A stretch of DNA of 64,000 nucleotides from Brassicibacter mesophilus (GTDB lineage: Bacteria > Bacillota > Clostridia > Tissierellales > Proteiniboraceae): positions 26,905-90,904 of the forward strand of contig NZ_JBNPXI010000021.1 of the NCBI RefSeq assembly GCF_050433385.1. Direction: 5' to 3'. The notes under the pieces are model-generated. The model was not told where the DNA came from, did no database searches, and worked only from the letters and a program-made list of their open reading frames with translations. Positions 36,545-45,709 of this stretch are shown here, in pieces (positions within the stretch are counted from its first letter, which is position 1; each line of letters begins with the position of its first letter). Position numbers and translations under genes: made by a program.

Positions 36545-37427
36545 AAACCCTTCACCTTTAGATTATAGACTAAAAATGTGGGGAGATTATCACATCGGAA
36601 GAAGTCTATCAAAGTATCTGATAAGACTCGGGGAAAAAGTTGAAACTGATTATCATAGTAAATGGAATAATAACAAAAAATCAGATGTAGTTTTAATCTT
36701 AAGAGGTAAATATCCCTATAAGCTCAGATCTAATACTAAACTTCACATAATGTGGAACTACGGGCATCCTGCAGATATAAGTGTCAAAGAATACGAATCT
36801 TATGATATAATTCTTGTAGCATCTAATAAGCATGCTGATGTATTAAAAAAGAAAATTAGTAAACCAGTTTATCCATTTTTACTATGCACTGATCCTTAAG
36901 AATTCTATATTAATGATAAAGATAATGATATGAAAAGAAAAGACATAATATTTGTAGGCAATACAAGAGGAGTAAAAAGAAATTGCGTTTCATGGGCAAT
37001 AGAGTATGGAATACCGCTAAAAATTTGGGGCAGAGGTTGGGAGGAACAGATTAATAAAAAATATATTGTTGACAAATATATTGCTAACGAAAAGCTCTCA
37101 AAACTATATTCAAAATCTAAAGCAACCCTTAATAATCACTGGCCAGATATGATAAAATATGGATTTGTGAATAATAGAGTTTTCGATGCATTGGCGTGTG
37201 GCCTTCCAATAATTTCAGACTACAGTGAAGAGCTTTTCAATCTGTTTCCTAATGAAATATTGTATTATCGCAATAAGAACGAATTCAAAAAATGTATAGA
37301 TCATCTTAATTCAAATTATACAGAGGTAAAAGAGAAAGTAAACAACGTTATCCCTAGGATTATAAGTGACTTTTCTTATGAAAAAAGAGCTACAAATTTA
37401 TTAGAAATTGTAAAAAAACACCTATAG
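36528..37427 (+). pseudogene. CgeB-like glycosyltransferase broken by one in-frame TAA
   Basis: A 300-codon frame starting with ATG at 36528 after GGGGAG. It reads MKWIIKNPSPLDYR, then ends at TAA (36897-36899, codon 124) in LLCTDP-stop-EFY. The same frame then continues for 175 codons through DIIFVGNTRGVKRN and RVFDALACGLPII to the normal end at 37427. The break falls within the TDP-x-x-F/YY linker typical of the family. An ATG at 36930 has no ribosome site. A single substitution (GAA, CAA or AAA to TAA) is the simplest reading; a base-call error is possible. Confidence 0.8.
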
Positions 37428-37464
37428 TTTCATCATTTTAGTTAGGAATATGGGAGGAGTCACG

Positions 37465-38397
37465 ATGTTAAATGCAGTAGGTAGCATTTTTAGCATATTA
37501 ATAATAATATTTATTGGTTTTATTTTTTCAAAGAAGGGTTGGTTTGATCAAATAATAGGAACTGCATTATCTAAAATAGTGATAAACATATCGCTTCCAT
37601 CTTTGATGATTGTTAATGTCATGCAGAGATTCCAAAAGCAGACATTACTCCAATACAAAATAGGACTACTAGCTGCATTTTGTTGTGTATCCCTTTCATA
37701 TTTCCTTAGCTGGGTAATAGGAAAATCTATTAAGTTATCTAATAATAGGCTAGGGATTTTTTGTGCCATGTTTACCTTTTCAAATACTATTTTTATTGGT
37801 TTACCGGTTAATATTGCTTTGTTTGGAGAAGAAAGTATCATCTTCGTATTACTATACTACTTTGCAAATAGTTTTCTATTTTGGACTATTGGAGTATACA
37901 ATATAAAAAAAACTAATTCTAAATCTATGAACAAAACAATTAATGTCAGTACGTTTCATAAGATTTTTTCTCCTCCTTTGATAGGATTTCTAGTGGGAAT
38001 ATTATTTGTTATGACAAATATCTCTCTACCAACTTTTATAAATGATACTCTAAGATATTTAGGAACTCTAACCACACCTCTATCTATGATTTTTATAGGA
38101 ATAACTATTAGCTATACCAATATAAACAAATTTAAACTTAGTTCAGAAGGACTGATTATCATATTGGGTAGGTTCTTAATTACTCCTGTAATAGTTTATA
38201 TTGTTGTAAGCATTTTAAATTTCCCGTATATAATGAAAAATGTGTTCGTATTAGAAGCAGCTATGCCAATAATTGCTCAAATAGCTATAGTTTCTAAAGC
38301 TTATAACAATGAGTCTGATTATGTTTCATTATTAGTTTCTTTAACTACTATATTAAGTTTGATGTATATACCCATATATGCGTATATACTCAAATAA
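37465..38397 (+). CDS. AEC (auxin efflux carrier) family transporter
   Basis: 310 residues with about ten membrane segments in two inverted halves, of the AEC/Mem_trans family. Conserved features are SLPSLMIVNVM in the first half and the polar C-terminal segment EAAMPIIAQIAIVSKAY. The start is the ATG at 37465 with GGGAGGAG five bases before it. AEC members export organic anions such as malate; no substrate can be given. It sits inside the glycan locus but need not be part of it. Confidence 0.86.
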   Translation: MLNAVGSIFSILIIIFIGFIFSKKGWFDQIIGTALSKIVINISLPSLMIVNVMQRFQKQTLLQYKIGLLAAFCCVSLSYFLSWVIGKSIKLSNNRLGIFCAMFTFSNTIFIGLPVNIALFGEESIIFVLLYYFANSFLFWTIGVYNIKKTNSKSMNKTINVSTFHKIFSPPLIGFLVGILFVMTNISLPTFINDTLRYLGTLTTPLSMIFIGITISYTNINKFKLSSEGLIIILGRFLITPVIVYIVVSILNFPYIMKNVFVLEAAMPIIAQIAIVSKAYNNESDYVSLLVSLTTILSLMYIPIYAYILK

Positions 38398-38447
38398 AAA
38401 ACATTGCTTTTCTGTCAAATTACGACGAGAAGCAATGCTTTTTTTTA
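38395..38447. terminator. Convergent terminator
   Basis: A hairpin with arms CATTGCTTTTC and GAGAAGCAATG (one mismatch), flanked by A- and T-runs, between the AEC gene and the SDR gene. Confidence 0.75.
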
Positions 38448-39467
38448 TTAAAGAATATCTCCGAACCTAGATACTTCCTTTAACTGCTTGTTACTTTTTA
38501 TTAATTTATCATACCAGTTAACAGTTCTAGTCTTTGGGTCATCCCAGTTAATTAAATTGTGTTCCATTTTGTTCCATATTTCTCTTGTTGCCTCTTCTAT
38601 ACTATATTTTGTTTCATAACCAAGTACATTTTTTATCTTATCAAAATTCACTCTGTATGATCTTTTGTCAGGAGTTCCATGCCATTTATAATAAAAAGGC
38701 TTATTAATTCCTTTACATATTCTCTCTCCAAGATCGAATATTTGAATATTTAAATCATTTGAACCAACATTAAATATCTCACCATTCACCTTTTCTTTTT
38801 CAGCTTCCATTACTTCTATAAATGCTTTACCTGTATCTTTCACATGAATATGTGGCCTCCACTGGTTTCCATCTCTTAATAACTCAAGATACCCTAGTTG
38901 ATAATATGCTCCTACCATACCATTTACTACAAGATCAAACCTCATTCTATTAGAAAAACCAAAAACAGTTGATTGTCTAAGTGCAGTTACACAAAATGTT
39001 TCATCAGCTAAAGAAAGCGTAGACTTTTCAGCCAAATAGTTTGCCTCAGCATAGGTTGTCAGAGGATTGACTTTAGATTCTTCAGTTAAAACATCATCTT
39101 GGAAACCATAGATACTGCATGAACTAGCTAATATATATCTTCTAACACCTGATAGTTTTGCTAGATGTGCTATTCTAGTTCTGCCAAGATAATTTATATC
39201 TAATGTTTTTTGCTTATCTAACTCTCCTGATGGATCATTTGATATTGCGGCAAGATCCATTACTGTATCTATTCCATCAAAAACTTCTTTTCTTACATCT
39301 CTGACGTCTCCTTTAATTAATTCTATTTTATCTTCTATATCTACAAGAGACTCCTTACCAAAAAAAAGTCTATCTAAAACTCTTACTTTATATCCTTTAT
39401 TAATCAGCAGTCTAACAAGTACTGAGCCAATATATCCTGCGCCACCAGTCACTAATACCTTGCTCAC
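38448..39467 (-). CDS. NAD-dependent sugar epimerase/dehydratase (SDR)
   Basis: 339 residues. The NAD motif GGAGYIGS is at the N-terminus, and the active-site region is TYAEANYLAEK, with Tyr and Lys four and more residues apart from the usual YxxxK, so catalysis may be atypical. The block RQSTVFGFSNRMRFDLVVNGMV is typical of a branch seen in antibiotic and LPS clusters. I prefer the GTG at 39467, seven bases after GGAGG. It is last in the operon rmlC - SAF dehydrogenase - RmlA-like - SDR. Product unknown. Confidence 0.8.
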   Translation of the reverse strand: MSKVLVTGGAGYIGSVLVRLLINKGYKVRVLDRLFFGKESLVDIEDKIELIKGDVRDVRKEVFDGIDTVMDLAAISNDPSGELDKQKTLDINYLGRTRIAHLAKLSGVRRYILASSCSIYGFQDDVLTEESKVNPLTTYAEANYLAEKSTLSLADETFCVTALRQSTVFGFSNRMRFDLVVNGMVGAYYQLGYLELLRDGNQWRPHIHVKDTGKAFIEVMEAEKEKVNGEIFNVGSNDLNIQIFDLGERICKGINKPFYYKWHGTPDKRSYRVNFDKIKNVLGYETKYSIEEATREIWNKMEHNLINWDDPKTRTVNWYDKLIKSNKQLKEVSRFGDIL

Positions 39468-39485
39468 CTTCATCACCTCCAGCTA

Positions 39486-40550
39486 CTAATTAATGATTAT
39501 CTTACTATTTTTCCCAATGACAAAAGTATTAACTTTTCTGTGTAATTCTTCTTTGATAATTACACAATTTCGTTCTATAATACTTGAATCTATTACATTA
39601 ATAACATTAGAAATATAGCTTCCATCTAGTATAATACTATTTTCTATTTCACAGTTAATAATTCTTATCTTATTACTAATTGAGCTGTAAGGACCTATAT
39701 AACTATTTTCTATAATCGTATCATCTCCTATTACAGCAGGACCTCTTATTATGCTATTATAGATTTTAGAATTCTGTCCTACTATAATAGATCCTGTCAA
39801 CTCACTCTTTTCATCGATTATACCATTCATTTCAGTACTAATGTGGTTTAGCTTATGGTGATTAGCATCTAATATATCTTTTGGCTTCCCTAAATCTCTC
39901 CACCACCCTTCTAATATATCGAATTCTACCTTATATCCATTATCTATAAGCCACTTGATTGCATCAGTTATCTCATATTCATTTCTCCAAGATTTATCAA
40001 TACTCATACATGCATCAGAAATATTTTTATCAAAAATATATACTCCTGTAATCGCTAAATTTGAGGGAGGATTTTTAGGCTTTTCTATAAGATCCACTAA
40101 TATTCCATCTACAATATTAGCTACGCCAAATCTCTTTGGTTCATCTACTTCCTTAAGCAAAATTGTACAATTCATTGGCTCCTTATTAAATTCATCAATA
40201 AAGCTTTTAATATCCACTTCATATAGGTTATCTCCTAAAACCATAACAAAGTCATCTTGACCTAAAAAGTCTTTAGCAGTATATACTGCATTTGCCAATC
40301 CTAATGGCGCCTCCTGTCTTATGAATTCAAACGTTACATCATAGTTTTTATATTGATTAAGAGCATCTATAAATATTTGCTCATTTTTACTTACTACAAT
40401 GCCTATTTCATTGATGCCAGCCTCAGCTAAAGAGTCAATTATATAAAATATAACTGGTTTATTAGCAATTGGAATCAATTGTTTAGGCAATGAATGTGTT
40501 ATAGGCCATAACCTAGTGCCTAACCCTCCACAAAGTACTAGACCTTTCAC
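39486..40550 (-). CDS. Sugar-1-phosphate nucleotidyltransferase (long RmlA/StrD type)
   Basis: 354 residues from the GTG at 40550, eight bases after AAGGAGG. The nucleotidyltransferase core has LCGGLGTRLWPIT and SLPKQLIPIANKP, with MVLGDNLYEVD carrying the metal Asp. The C-terminal 110 residues form a left-handed beta-helix. This long form (StrD class) makes dTDP-glucose or related NDP-sugars. It lies between a SAF-domain dehydrogenase and an SDR gene. Confidence 0.88.
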   Translation of the reverse strand: MKGLVLCGGLGTRLWPITHSLPKQLIPIANKPVIFYIIDSLAEAGINEIGIVVSKNEQIFIDALNQYKNYDVTFEFIRQEAPLGLANAVYTAKDFLGQDDFVMVLGDNLYEVDIKSFIDEFNKEPMNCTILLKEVDEPKRFGVANIVDGILVDLIEKPKNPPSNLAITGVYIFDKNISDACMSIDKSWRNEYEITDAIKWLIDNGYKVEFDILEGWWRDLGKPKDILDANHHKLNHISTEMNGIIDEKSELTGSIIVGQNSKIYNSIIRGPAVIGDDTIIENSYIGPYSSISNKIRIINCEIENSIILDGSYISNVINVIDSSIIERNCVIIKEELHRKVNTFVIGKNSKIIIN

Positions 40551-40572
40551 ATATGTCACCTCCTTGAACAGC

Positions 40573-41859
40573 TTATATCATTTCGTTGTATAGTTTTCTT
40601 AGTTTCCATAATACTGAGCTTCTATCTAGCTCTACATCATCTAAAGTAATTGGTGTACCTTTGTTTATATTTTTTATCAGTCGAGCACCTGGTGCTAATC
40701 CTATAGGCAAAATATTCTCTTCTTTAATAGTTTTAGCTTCATCTATAAGACCATAATAAGTGTAACCACCTATGTCATCAAGTATTTCTCCTGCTTTTAA
40801 ATCTTTCTTTGCCACAGTTACTACATCCGCTACTGGTTTTGATAATGGTGCTATAGTAGAATCATTATCTATTACTGCTCTTGCAACTCCAATAGCCATT
40901 TCGAACGAACATAAATGATATGGTCTGTAGAATAAATAATTAGGTCCGCTGCCCATTTTATAATATTCTAAATCCTTTTTAATACGAGGATGTGTTGTTG
41001 TAGCCACTACATATACTCCACTACTAGGTTCTACACCTCGTACAATTTCTATAGTTCCGTAAGACGACAGTATTCCTCCTTCTTCTTTTTTTCTTAGTAT
41101 TCTAGTGACTGTATCCAAAGTTCCATAAGGTAAATGCATACCCCTTACATCAGGTAGCAGTCCTGTAGCATTAGCTACAAGCGCCATTTCAATACTCATC
41201 TTACTTCCATCTGTAAATGAACATATTTTTAAGGGATTTTGTTCAGCTTTATCAGCCCATGGCTTAACAGATACTGGAGTCGCATGACTATCATAATAGT
41301 TCTTAAACTTCCCTACAGCAATTACATCTAGTCCAAGCATTTTAACATACCTATATAGATTCATTATTACTCCTGGTTCATCTCCTTCTGCTCCGCTATA
41401 CACTACTCCAACATTCTTAGCCATTTTATTTAAAACTGGTCCAACTGTAACATCCATCTCTGGATTCGCAATGAAATGCTTTTTATTTCCAATAGCTGAA
41501 AGACCTAACGCTGCACCAAGTTCAGGATCACCTGTACAATCTACAACAATATCAACATCAGCCTCTGCAAGTAAAAGTGGATTAGAAGCTACCCCTATAA
41601 CACCATCTCTTAAAGCAACCTGCATATCAAAACTATTATTGCATATTTTATATTCTGCTTTAGAGTTAATATTGTTTATCACAGTCAATGCTTTGTCAAT
41701 AGATCTATTTGCAACTGCACACACCTTAATGCCTTTCATAATACCTATCTGATTTATTAACCCTCTTCCAATGAAACCTGTTCCTGCAACAGCTACTCTT
41801 ATTTTATTTCCTTGCTTTTCTCTTTCGTTAAGCTGCTTTAATAAATGTTCTGATACCAT
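40573..41859 (-). CDS. SAF-domain NAD(P)-dependent dehydrogenase (homoserine-dehydrogenase-like)
   Basis: 428 residues from the ATG at 41859, eight bases after GGAGG; a longer frame puts the start before the ribosome site. A Rossmann domain (VAVAGTGFIGRGL) is joined to a middle domain and to a C-terminal SAF domain (KDLKAGEILDDIGGYTYYGL to IKNINKGTPITLDDVE). Similar proteins occur in sugar biosynthesis clusters, including streptomycin StrU. The substrate is unknown; placement between rmlC and an RmlA gene suggests a dTDP-sugar or its branched derivative. Confidence 0.75.
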   Translation of the reverse strand: MVSEHLLKQLNEREKQGNKIRVAVAGTGFIGRGLINQIGIMKGIKVCAVANRSIDKALTVINNINSKAEYKICNNSFDMQVALRDGVIGVASNPLLLAEADVDIVVDCTGDPELGAALGLSAIGNKKHFIANPEMDVTVGPVLNKMAKNVGVVYSGAEGDEPGVIMNLYRYVKMLGLDVIAVGKFKNYYDSHATPVSVKPWADKAEQNPLKICSFTDGSKMSIEMALVANATGLLPDVRGMHLPYGTLDTVTRILRKKEEGGILSSYGTIEIVRGVEPSSGVYVVATTTHPRIKKDLEYYKMGSGPNYLFYRPYHLCSFEMAIGVARAVIDNDSTIAPLSKPVADVVTVAKKDLKAGEILDDIGGYTYYGLIDEAKTIKEENILPIGLAPGARLIKNINKGTPITLDDVELDRSSVLWKLRKLYNEMI

Positions 41860-41904
41860 ATTTTTATCCTCCATATTAAAAATTTTTTCAGCTTAACTTA
41901 TATA

Positions 41905-42459
41905 TTAAACAATTAACTTTAACTCTTTTAATCCACCCCAATTTTTATCTTGCTCTGACAGAATAATCTGGTCATCAATAAATGGCCAAGTTATTCTGAT
42001 ATCTGGGTCATTCCATATTAATCCGAATTGATCTTCAGGATAATAATAATCTGTGCACTTATAATAGAAAATGGCTTTTTCCGATAATACTAAATATCCA
42101 TGTGCAAATCCTTCAGGTATATAAAGCATTTTGTTATTCTCTTCAGATAATTTAATACCAAACCATTTACCAAAAGTTTCAGATCTATGTCTTAAATCAA
42201 CAGCAACATCAAATACTTCTCCTTGGATAACTCTCACTAGCTTTGCTTGTGGATGTTTATGCTGAAAGTGTAGTCCTCTTAGAACTCCTCTTTTTGAAAC
42301 TACTTTATTATCTTGTAAAAATTCTTTAGTAATACCTAGTTCATCGAAATCCCTTTTGTTATATGCTTCAGTAAAGCTACCTCTATAGTCACAAAATACT
42401 GAACACTCAATAATAAAAAGTTCACTGATTCCTGTTTCAGTCAAATGAAGCTTCCCCAC
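41905..42459 (-). CDS. rmlC: dTDP-4-dehydrorhamnose 3,5-epimerase-type protein
   Basis: 184-residue cupin of the RmlC family. The catalytic His is H64 in RGLHFQ, and the FAHGYLVLSE and DYYYPEDQFGLIWNDPD blocks match the family. The start is a GTG after GGAGG. First gene of the operon, preceded by a sigma-K-type promoter. No RmlB or standard RmlD lies next to it, so the product may be a 3- or 5-epimerised or branched 6-deoxy sugar rather than rhamnose. Confidence 0.9.
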   Translation of the reverse strand: MGKLHLTETGISELFIIECSVFCDYRGSFTEAYNKRDFDELGITKEFLQDNKVVSKRGVLRGLHFQHKHPQAKLVRVIQGEVFDVAVDLRHRSETFGKWFGIKLSEENNKMLYIPEGFAHGYLVLSEKAIFYYKCTDYYYPEDQFGLIWNDPDIRITWPFIDDQIILSEQDKNWGGLKELKLIV

Positions 42460-42512
42460 ATATAAGCCTCCTTCTATTATTTTGTTTTTTAGTAAAAGCT
42501 ATTTTGCTAATA

Positions 42513-42542
42513 TATTATATGGATAACTATTGAATAAGTGAT
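42513..42542 (-). promoter_or_regulatory. Sigma-K-type promoter of the rmlC operon
   Basis: ATCAC, 16 bases, CATATAATA on the minus strand, about 60 bases upstream of the GTG start. Confidence 0.65.
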
Positions 42543-42673
42543 AAAATAAATATTTAAAGAATAAAACTATTTCCTAGGTAATAGTCAAATACTGACACAC
42601 AATATTATTTCAATACTTTTTTTGTTAGTAGGACGATGTTTTTGTAATATTGAATCGATAAATGTTTCTATAT

Positions 42674-42714
42674 AAAAAATCTCAGCACTTATTGAAGAAG
42701 TACTGAGATTTTTT
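42674..42714. terminator. Terminator after the aminotransferase gene
   Basis: AAAAAATCTCAG (42674-42685) and CTGAGATTTTTT (42703-42714), a perfect 12-bp outer stem with T runs on both strands. The rest of 42460-42798 holds only the rmlC promoter and AT-rich sequence. Confidence 0.85.
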
Positions 42715-42798
42715 ATATTATAAAATAATTACTCTAATGTCTTTATCAAAGAATAATTGCTTTATATTATTATTTAAACTTTTGTTTTATCATAAATG

Positions 42799-43914
42799 TC
42801 AACATAGTAAACTATTTAGTTCAATGCTTACTTCTTGTATTTGAGATTCTTTTAGTTCAGGCCACATCGGTAAACTAATAATTTCCTTGCATACTTTTTC
42901 AGTTACTGGAAAATCCCCTTTCTTGTAGCCTAAATATGCATAAGCTGGCTGTAAATGTAGAGGAATAGGATAGTGTATTCCTGTAACAATTCCTTTTTTC
43001 TTTAGCTCTTCTCTTACATAGTCTCTATTGCTTATTCTGCATACATACAAGTGATACACATGTTTAGAATTATCCCTGTAAAAAGGTTTTATAACTTTAT
43101 AATCATCTAAGAACTTACTATATAGTTTTGCATTTCTTATCCGTAAATCATTCCATTTGTCTAAATGCTTTAGCTTAACTCTTAATATTGCTGCTTGTAT
43201 AGAATCCATTCTACTATTATATCCTTCAATCTCATGCTTATACTTCTCTATTCTGCCATGATTCGATAGCATTTTAATATTCTTTGCAATATTAGTATCA
43301 TTAGCAACTACTGCTCCTGCATCTCCAAAAGCTCCAAGATTTTTACCCGGATAAAAAGAAAAAGTGGCTATATCCCCATATTCACCTGGTCCTTTGCCAT
43401 TAATTTTCGCTCCATGTGCTTGAGCAGCATCTTCTATAACCTTTAAATTATATTCTTCTGCAATATCCATAATTGCATTCATATCTGCCATTTGCCCATA
43501 TATGTGAACAGGTATCACTGCCTTTATGCGCTTATTAACTATATTCTTTACAAGATATTCTCTCAAGCTGATTGGATCCATAGTGTAAGTTTTCTCATCT
43601 ATGTCTACAAATTCTACATTTGCTCCAACGGATGTTATTGCTTCAGATGTTGCAATAAAAGTATTTGGAACTGTTACAACTGTATCCCCTTGACCAATTC
43701 CAAGACAGTGTAAAGCTAAAATTAAAGCATCTGTACCGTTACTACATGCAATTGCATGTCTCATATTACAATATATTGCAAACTCCTGTTCAAATCTCTC
43801 TACTTCTTCTCCTCCAATAAAATTAGTTGTGTTTATAAAATACTGTATTCTTGTTATAATTTCATCATAAATATCTTTGTAGCAATCTGATAAGCTCGTA
43901 AAAGGAATTTTCAA
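42799..43914 (-). CDS. DegT/DnrJ/EryC1/StrS-family sugar aminotransferase (WbpE/WlbC-like)
   Basis: 371 residues, PLP enzyme. The PLP lysine is K191 in SFYPGKNLGAFGDAG, and EDAAQAHGA carries the ring-contacting Asp. The start is a TTG after GAGG. It follows the acyltransferase after two bases and a Gfo/Idh gene before that. The order oxidoreductase, acyltransferase, aminotransferase is that of the wlbA-B-C / wbpB-D-E genes for 3-amino uronic acids. Donor is probably glutamate. Confidence 0.88.
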   Translation of the reverse strand: MKIPFTSLSDCYKDIYDEIITRIQYFINTTNFIGGEEVERFEQEFAIYCNMRHAIACSNGTDALILALHCLGIGQGDTVVTVPNTFIATSEAITSVGANVEFVDIDEKTYTMDPISLREYLVKNIVNKRIKAVIPVHIYGQMADMNAIMDIAEEYNLKVIEDAAQAHGAKINGKGPGEYGDIATFSFYPGKNLGAFGDAGAVVANDTNIAKNIKMLSNHGRIEKYKHEIEGYNSRMDSIQAAILRVKLKHLDKWNDLRIRNAKLYSKFLDDYKVIKPFYRDNSKHVYHLYVCRISNRDYVREELKKKGIVTGIHYPIPLHLQPAYAYLGYKKGDFPVTEKVCKEIISLPMWPELKESQIQEVSIELNSLLC

Positions 43915-43916
43915 TA

Positions 43917-44531
43917 CTATTCCTCCTCATAAACTATTATATTATTTACTTCATTTATTTTCTTTGCAGGGTTTCCAGCTACTACTATTTTTTCTGGTAC
44001 ATCGCGAGTTACAACACTGCCTGCACCAATTATAGCATTATTCTCTACTTTAATACCTGGCAATATAGTAGAGTTTGCTCCAATTATTGCTCCCGATTCT
44101 ATAGTAGGTCCTTTTAGATTTTCTTTTGTACTTTTTGATTTTGGATATCTTGCATTAGTCAATACTACATTAGGTCCAATCCAACAATCATTCTTAAGGG
44201 TTGAATATTCAGGAATAAAAGCTTGAGAGTGTATCCTTACGTTGTCTTCTATGACTATATGATGTTCAATACATGAGCTAGTCCCTATGCTCACATTATT
44301 ACCAATAGCATTATTTTCTCTAATCGTTACATTATGACCGCATTGAAAGTTATCACCAATAGTGTTTCCAGAATATATTATCGTATTTGACCTTATAATA
44401 GCATTATCACCAATTACAGTTTTCAAATCCCCAGTTTTTTTGCCTCTAGGAGGTTCCCCAATTATCACAAAGTCACCTATTTCACAATTACACCCTATTA
44501 TCACATTAGGATATCTTTTATAATTATTCAT
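43917..44531 (-). CDS. Left-handed beta-helix acyltransferase (WbpD/WlbB-like)
   Basis: 204 residues from the ATG at 44531, just after AGGTGA; it overlaps the preceding gene by 8 bases. Hexapeptide repeats fill the protein (IGDNAIIRSNTII, ENNAIGNNVSIGTSS, IGANSTILPGIKV) and the end reads VVAGNPAKKI. These are the marks of trimeric N- or O-acetyltransferases of nucleotide-amino sugars. It is predicted to acetylate the amino group added by the neighbouring aminotransferase. Confidence 0.87.
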   Translation of the reverse strand: MNNYKRYPNVIIGCNCEIGDFVIIGEPPRGKKTGDLKTVIGDNAIIRSNTIIYSGNTIGDNFQCGHNVTIRENNAIGNNVSIGTSSCIEHHIVIEDNVRIHSQAFIPEYSTLKNDCWIGPNVVLTNARYPKSKSTKENLKGPTIESGAIIGANSTILPGIKVENNAIIGAGSVVTRDVPEKIVVAGNPAKKINEVNNIIVYEEE

Positions 44532-45591
44532 TCTTCTCACCTAACTTACATATTTGAGGTTGGAATCTTAAACGAACTTTATTTCCAGTTTCTGACGATT
44601 CATATATAGCATTTATTAATTCAAGAGATTTTCTTCCTTCTAGACCATCAACTAAAGCTTTTTTACCATTTTTAATACAATCAACTACATGTTCAAGATA
44701 TCTCATATGTCCAAATCCATATATATTTGGCGGATTCTCATTATAGCTTTCTAAAACTTCATCATTTTCTGGTCGTTCTTCTTCAAATCTCCAAATCTTT
44801 ATCTTGTTAGCTGCTAATCCACCTATCTCTACAATGCCTTTTTCCCCTAGTATTGAGATAGACCCTTCAATATCGGTAGGTCTCGTTGCTGTAGTTGCTT
44901 CAATAATGCCAAGTGCACCATTTTCAAATCTAATAATTACTACACCAGTATCTTCAACCTCGATATTTACCAATCTTGTAGAAGTCATAGCTGATACTTC
45001 AATAGGTTGCCCTATAAACCACTCTAATAAATCAATAAGATGTGATGCTTGATTAGTTAAGCATCCTCCATCCATTTCCCATGTTCCTCTCCATTCATCT
45101 ATATCATAATATTCCTGATATCTTGCCCAACGCAACCTAACAGTTCCCATAACCATTTTTCCAAATCTACCTTCATCTAAAGCTTGCTTGAGTTTTTGAA
45201 TAGGAATATTATATCTATTTTGCTTGACTATAAATAATCTTACTCCATTTTCATCACATACTTTAATCATTTCATCTGCATCTTTCAATCTTAATGCCAT
45301 TGGTTTTTCACACACAATATGCTTCTTATATTTCTTTACAATATCGATAGTATGTTTCGCATGAAGTCCACTTGGAGTCAATACGTTTACAACATCAATA
45401 TCCTCATTTTTCAACATTACATTATAATCAGTATAATAAGGTACTTCTAATTTCTCACCATGCTCTTTAGCCCTGTTTTCTTTGATATCACATACTGCTA
45501 CTATTTCAGCATCATTCAGCTTTTTTAAAGCTTCTATATGCTTACTCACTATTCTTCCACAACCTAATAAAGCAAACTTTAGCTTTTGCAT
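44524..45591 (-). CDS. Gfo/Idh/MocA-family sugar dehydrogenase (WlbA/WbpB-like)
   Basis: 355 residues. NAD domain LLGCGRIVSKH, the EKP motif in HIVCEKPMAL, and the substrate domain with RYNIPIQKLKQALDEGRFG and GGCLTNQASHLIDLLEWF. This branch (WlbA) oxidises the 3-OH of UDP-N-acetylglucosaminuronate so that the aminotransferase can add nitrogen. The TviB/WbpA-like enzyme at 30 kb would supply the uronate. First gene of the tight three-gene run. No sigma-K-type site was seen in the 118-base gap before it. Confidence 0.85.
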   Translation of the reverse strand: MQKLKFALLGCGRIVSKHIEALKKLNDAEIVAVCDIKENRAKEHGEKLEVPYYTDYNVMLKNEDIDVVNVLTPSGLHAKHTIDIVKKYKKHIVCEKPMALRLKDADEMIKVCDENGVRLFIVKQNRYNIPIQKLKQALDEGRFGKMVMGTVRLRWARYQEYYDIDEWRGTWEMDGGCLTNQASHLIDLLEWFIGQPIEVSAMTSTRLVNIEVEDTGVVIIRFENGALGIIEATTATRPTDIEGSISILGEKGIVEIGGLAANKIKIWRFEEERPENDEVLESYNENPPNIYGFGHMRYLEHVVDCIKNGKKALVDGLEGRKSLELINAIYESSETGNKVRLRFQPQICKLGEKNE

Positions 45592-45709
45592 TTCTATTCC
45601 CTCCCTATAACTAAAAAAACATCAACTGCCTGACTTTTCTAACCCTAACTTGATTCAGTGTTTTGCTTCTCATACTATCGCTGTATTAACTTTATAGCTT
45701 ACAATATAT

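Noticed and set aside
36897..36899. Programmed stop-codon readthrough in the CgeB-like gene
   Set aside because: TAA is the least leaky stop and the following GAA is not a known readthrough context; mutation or sequencing error is simpler.
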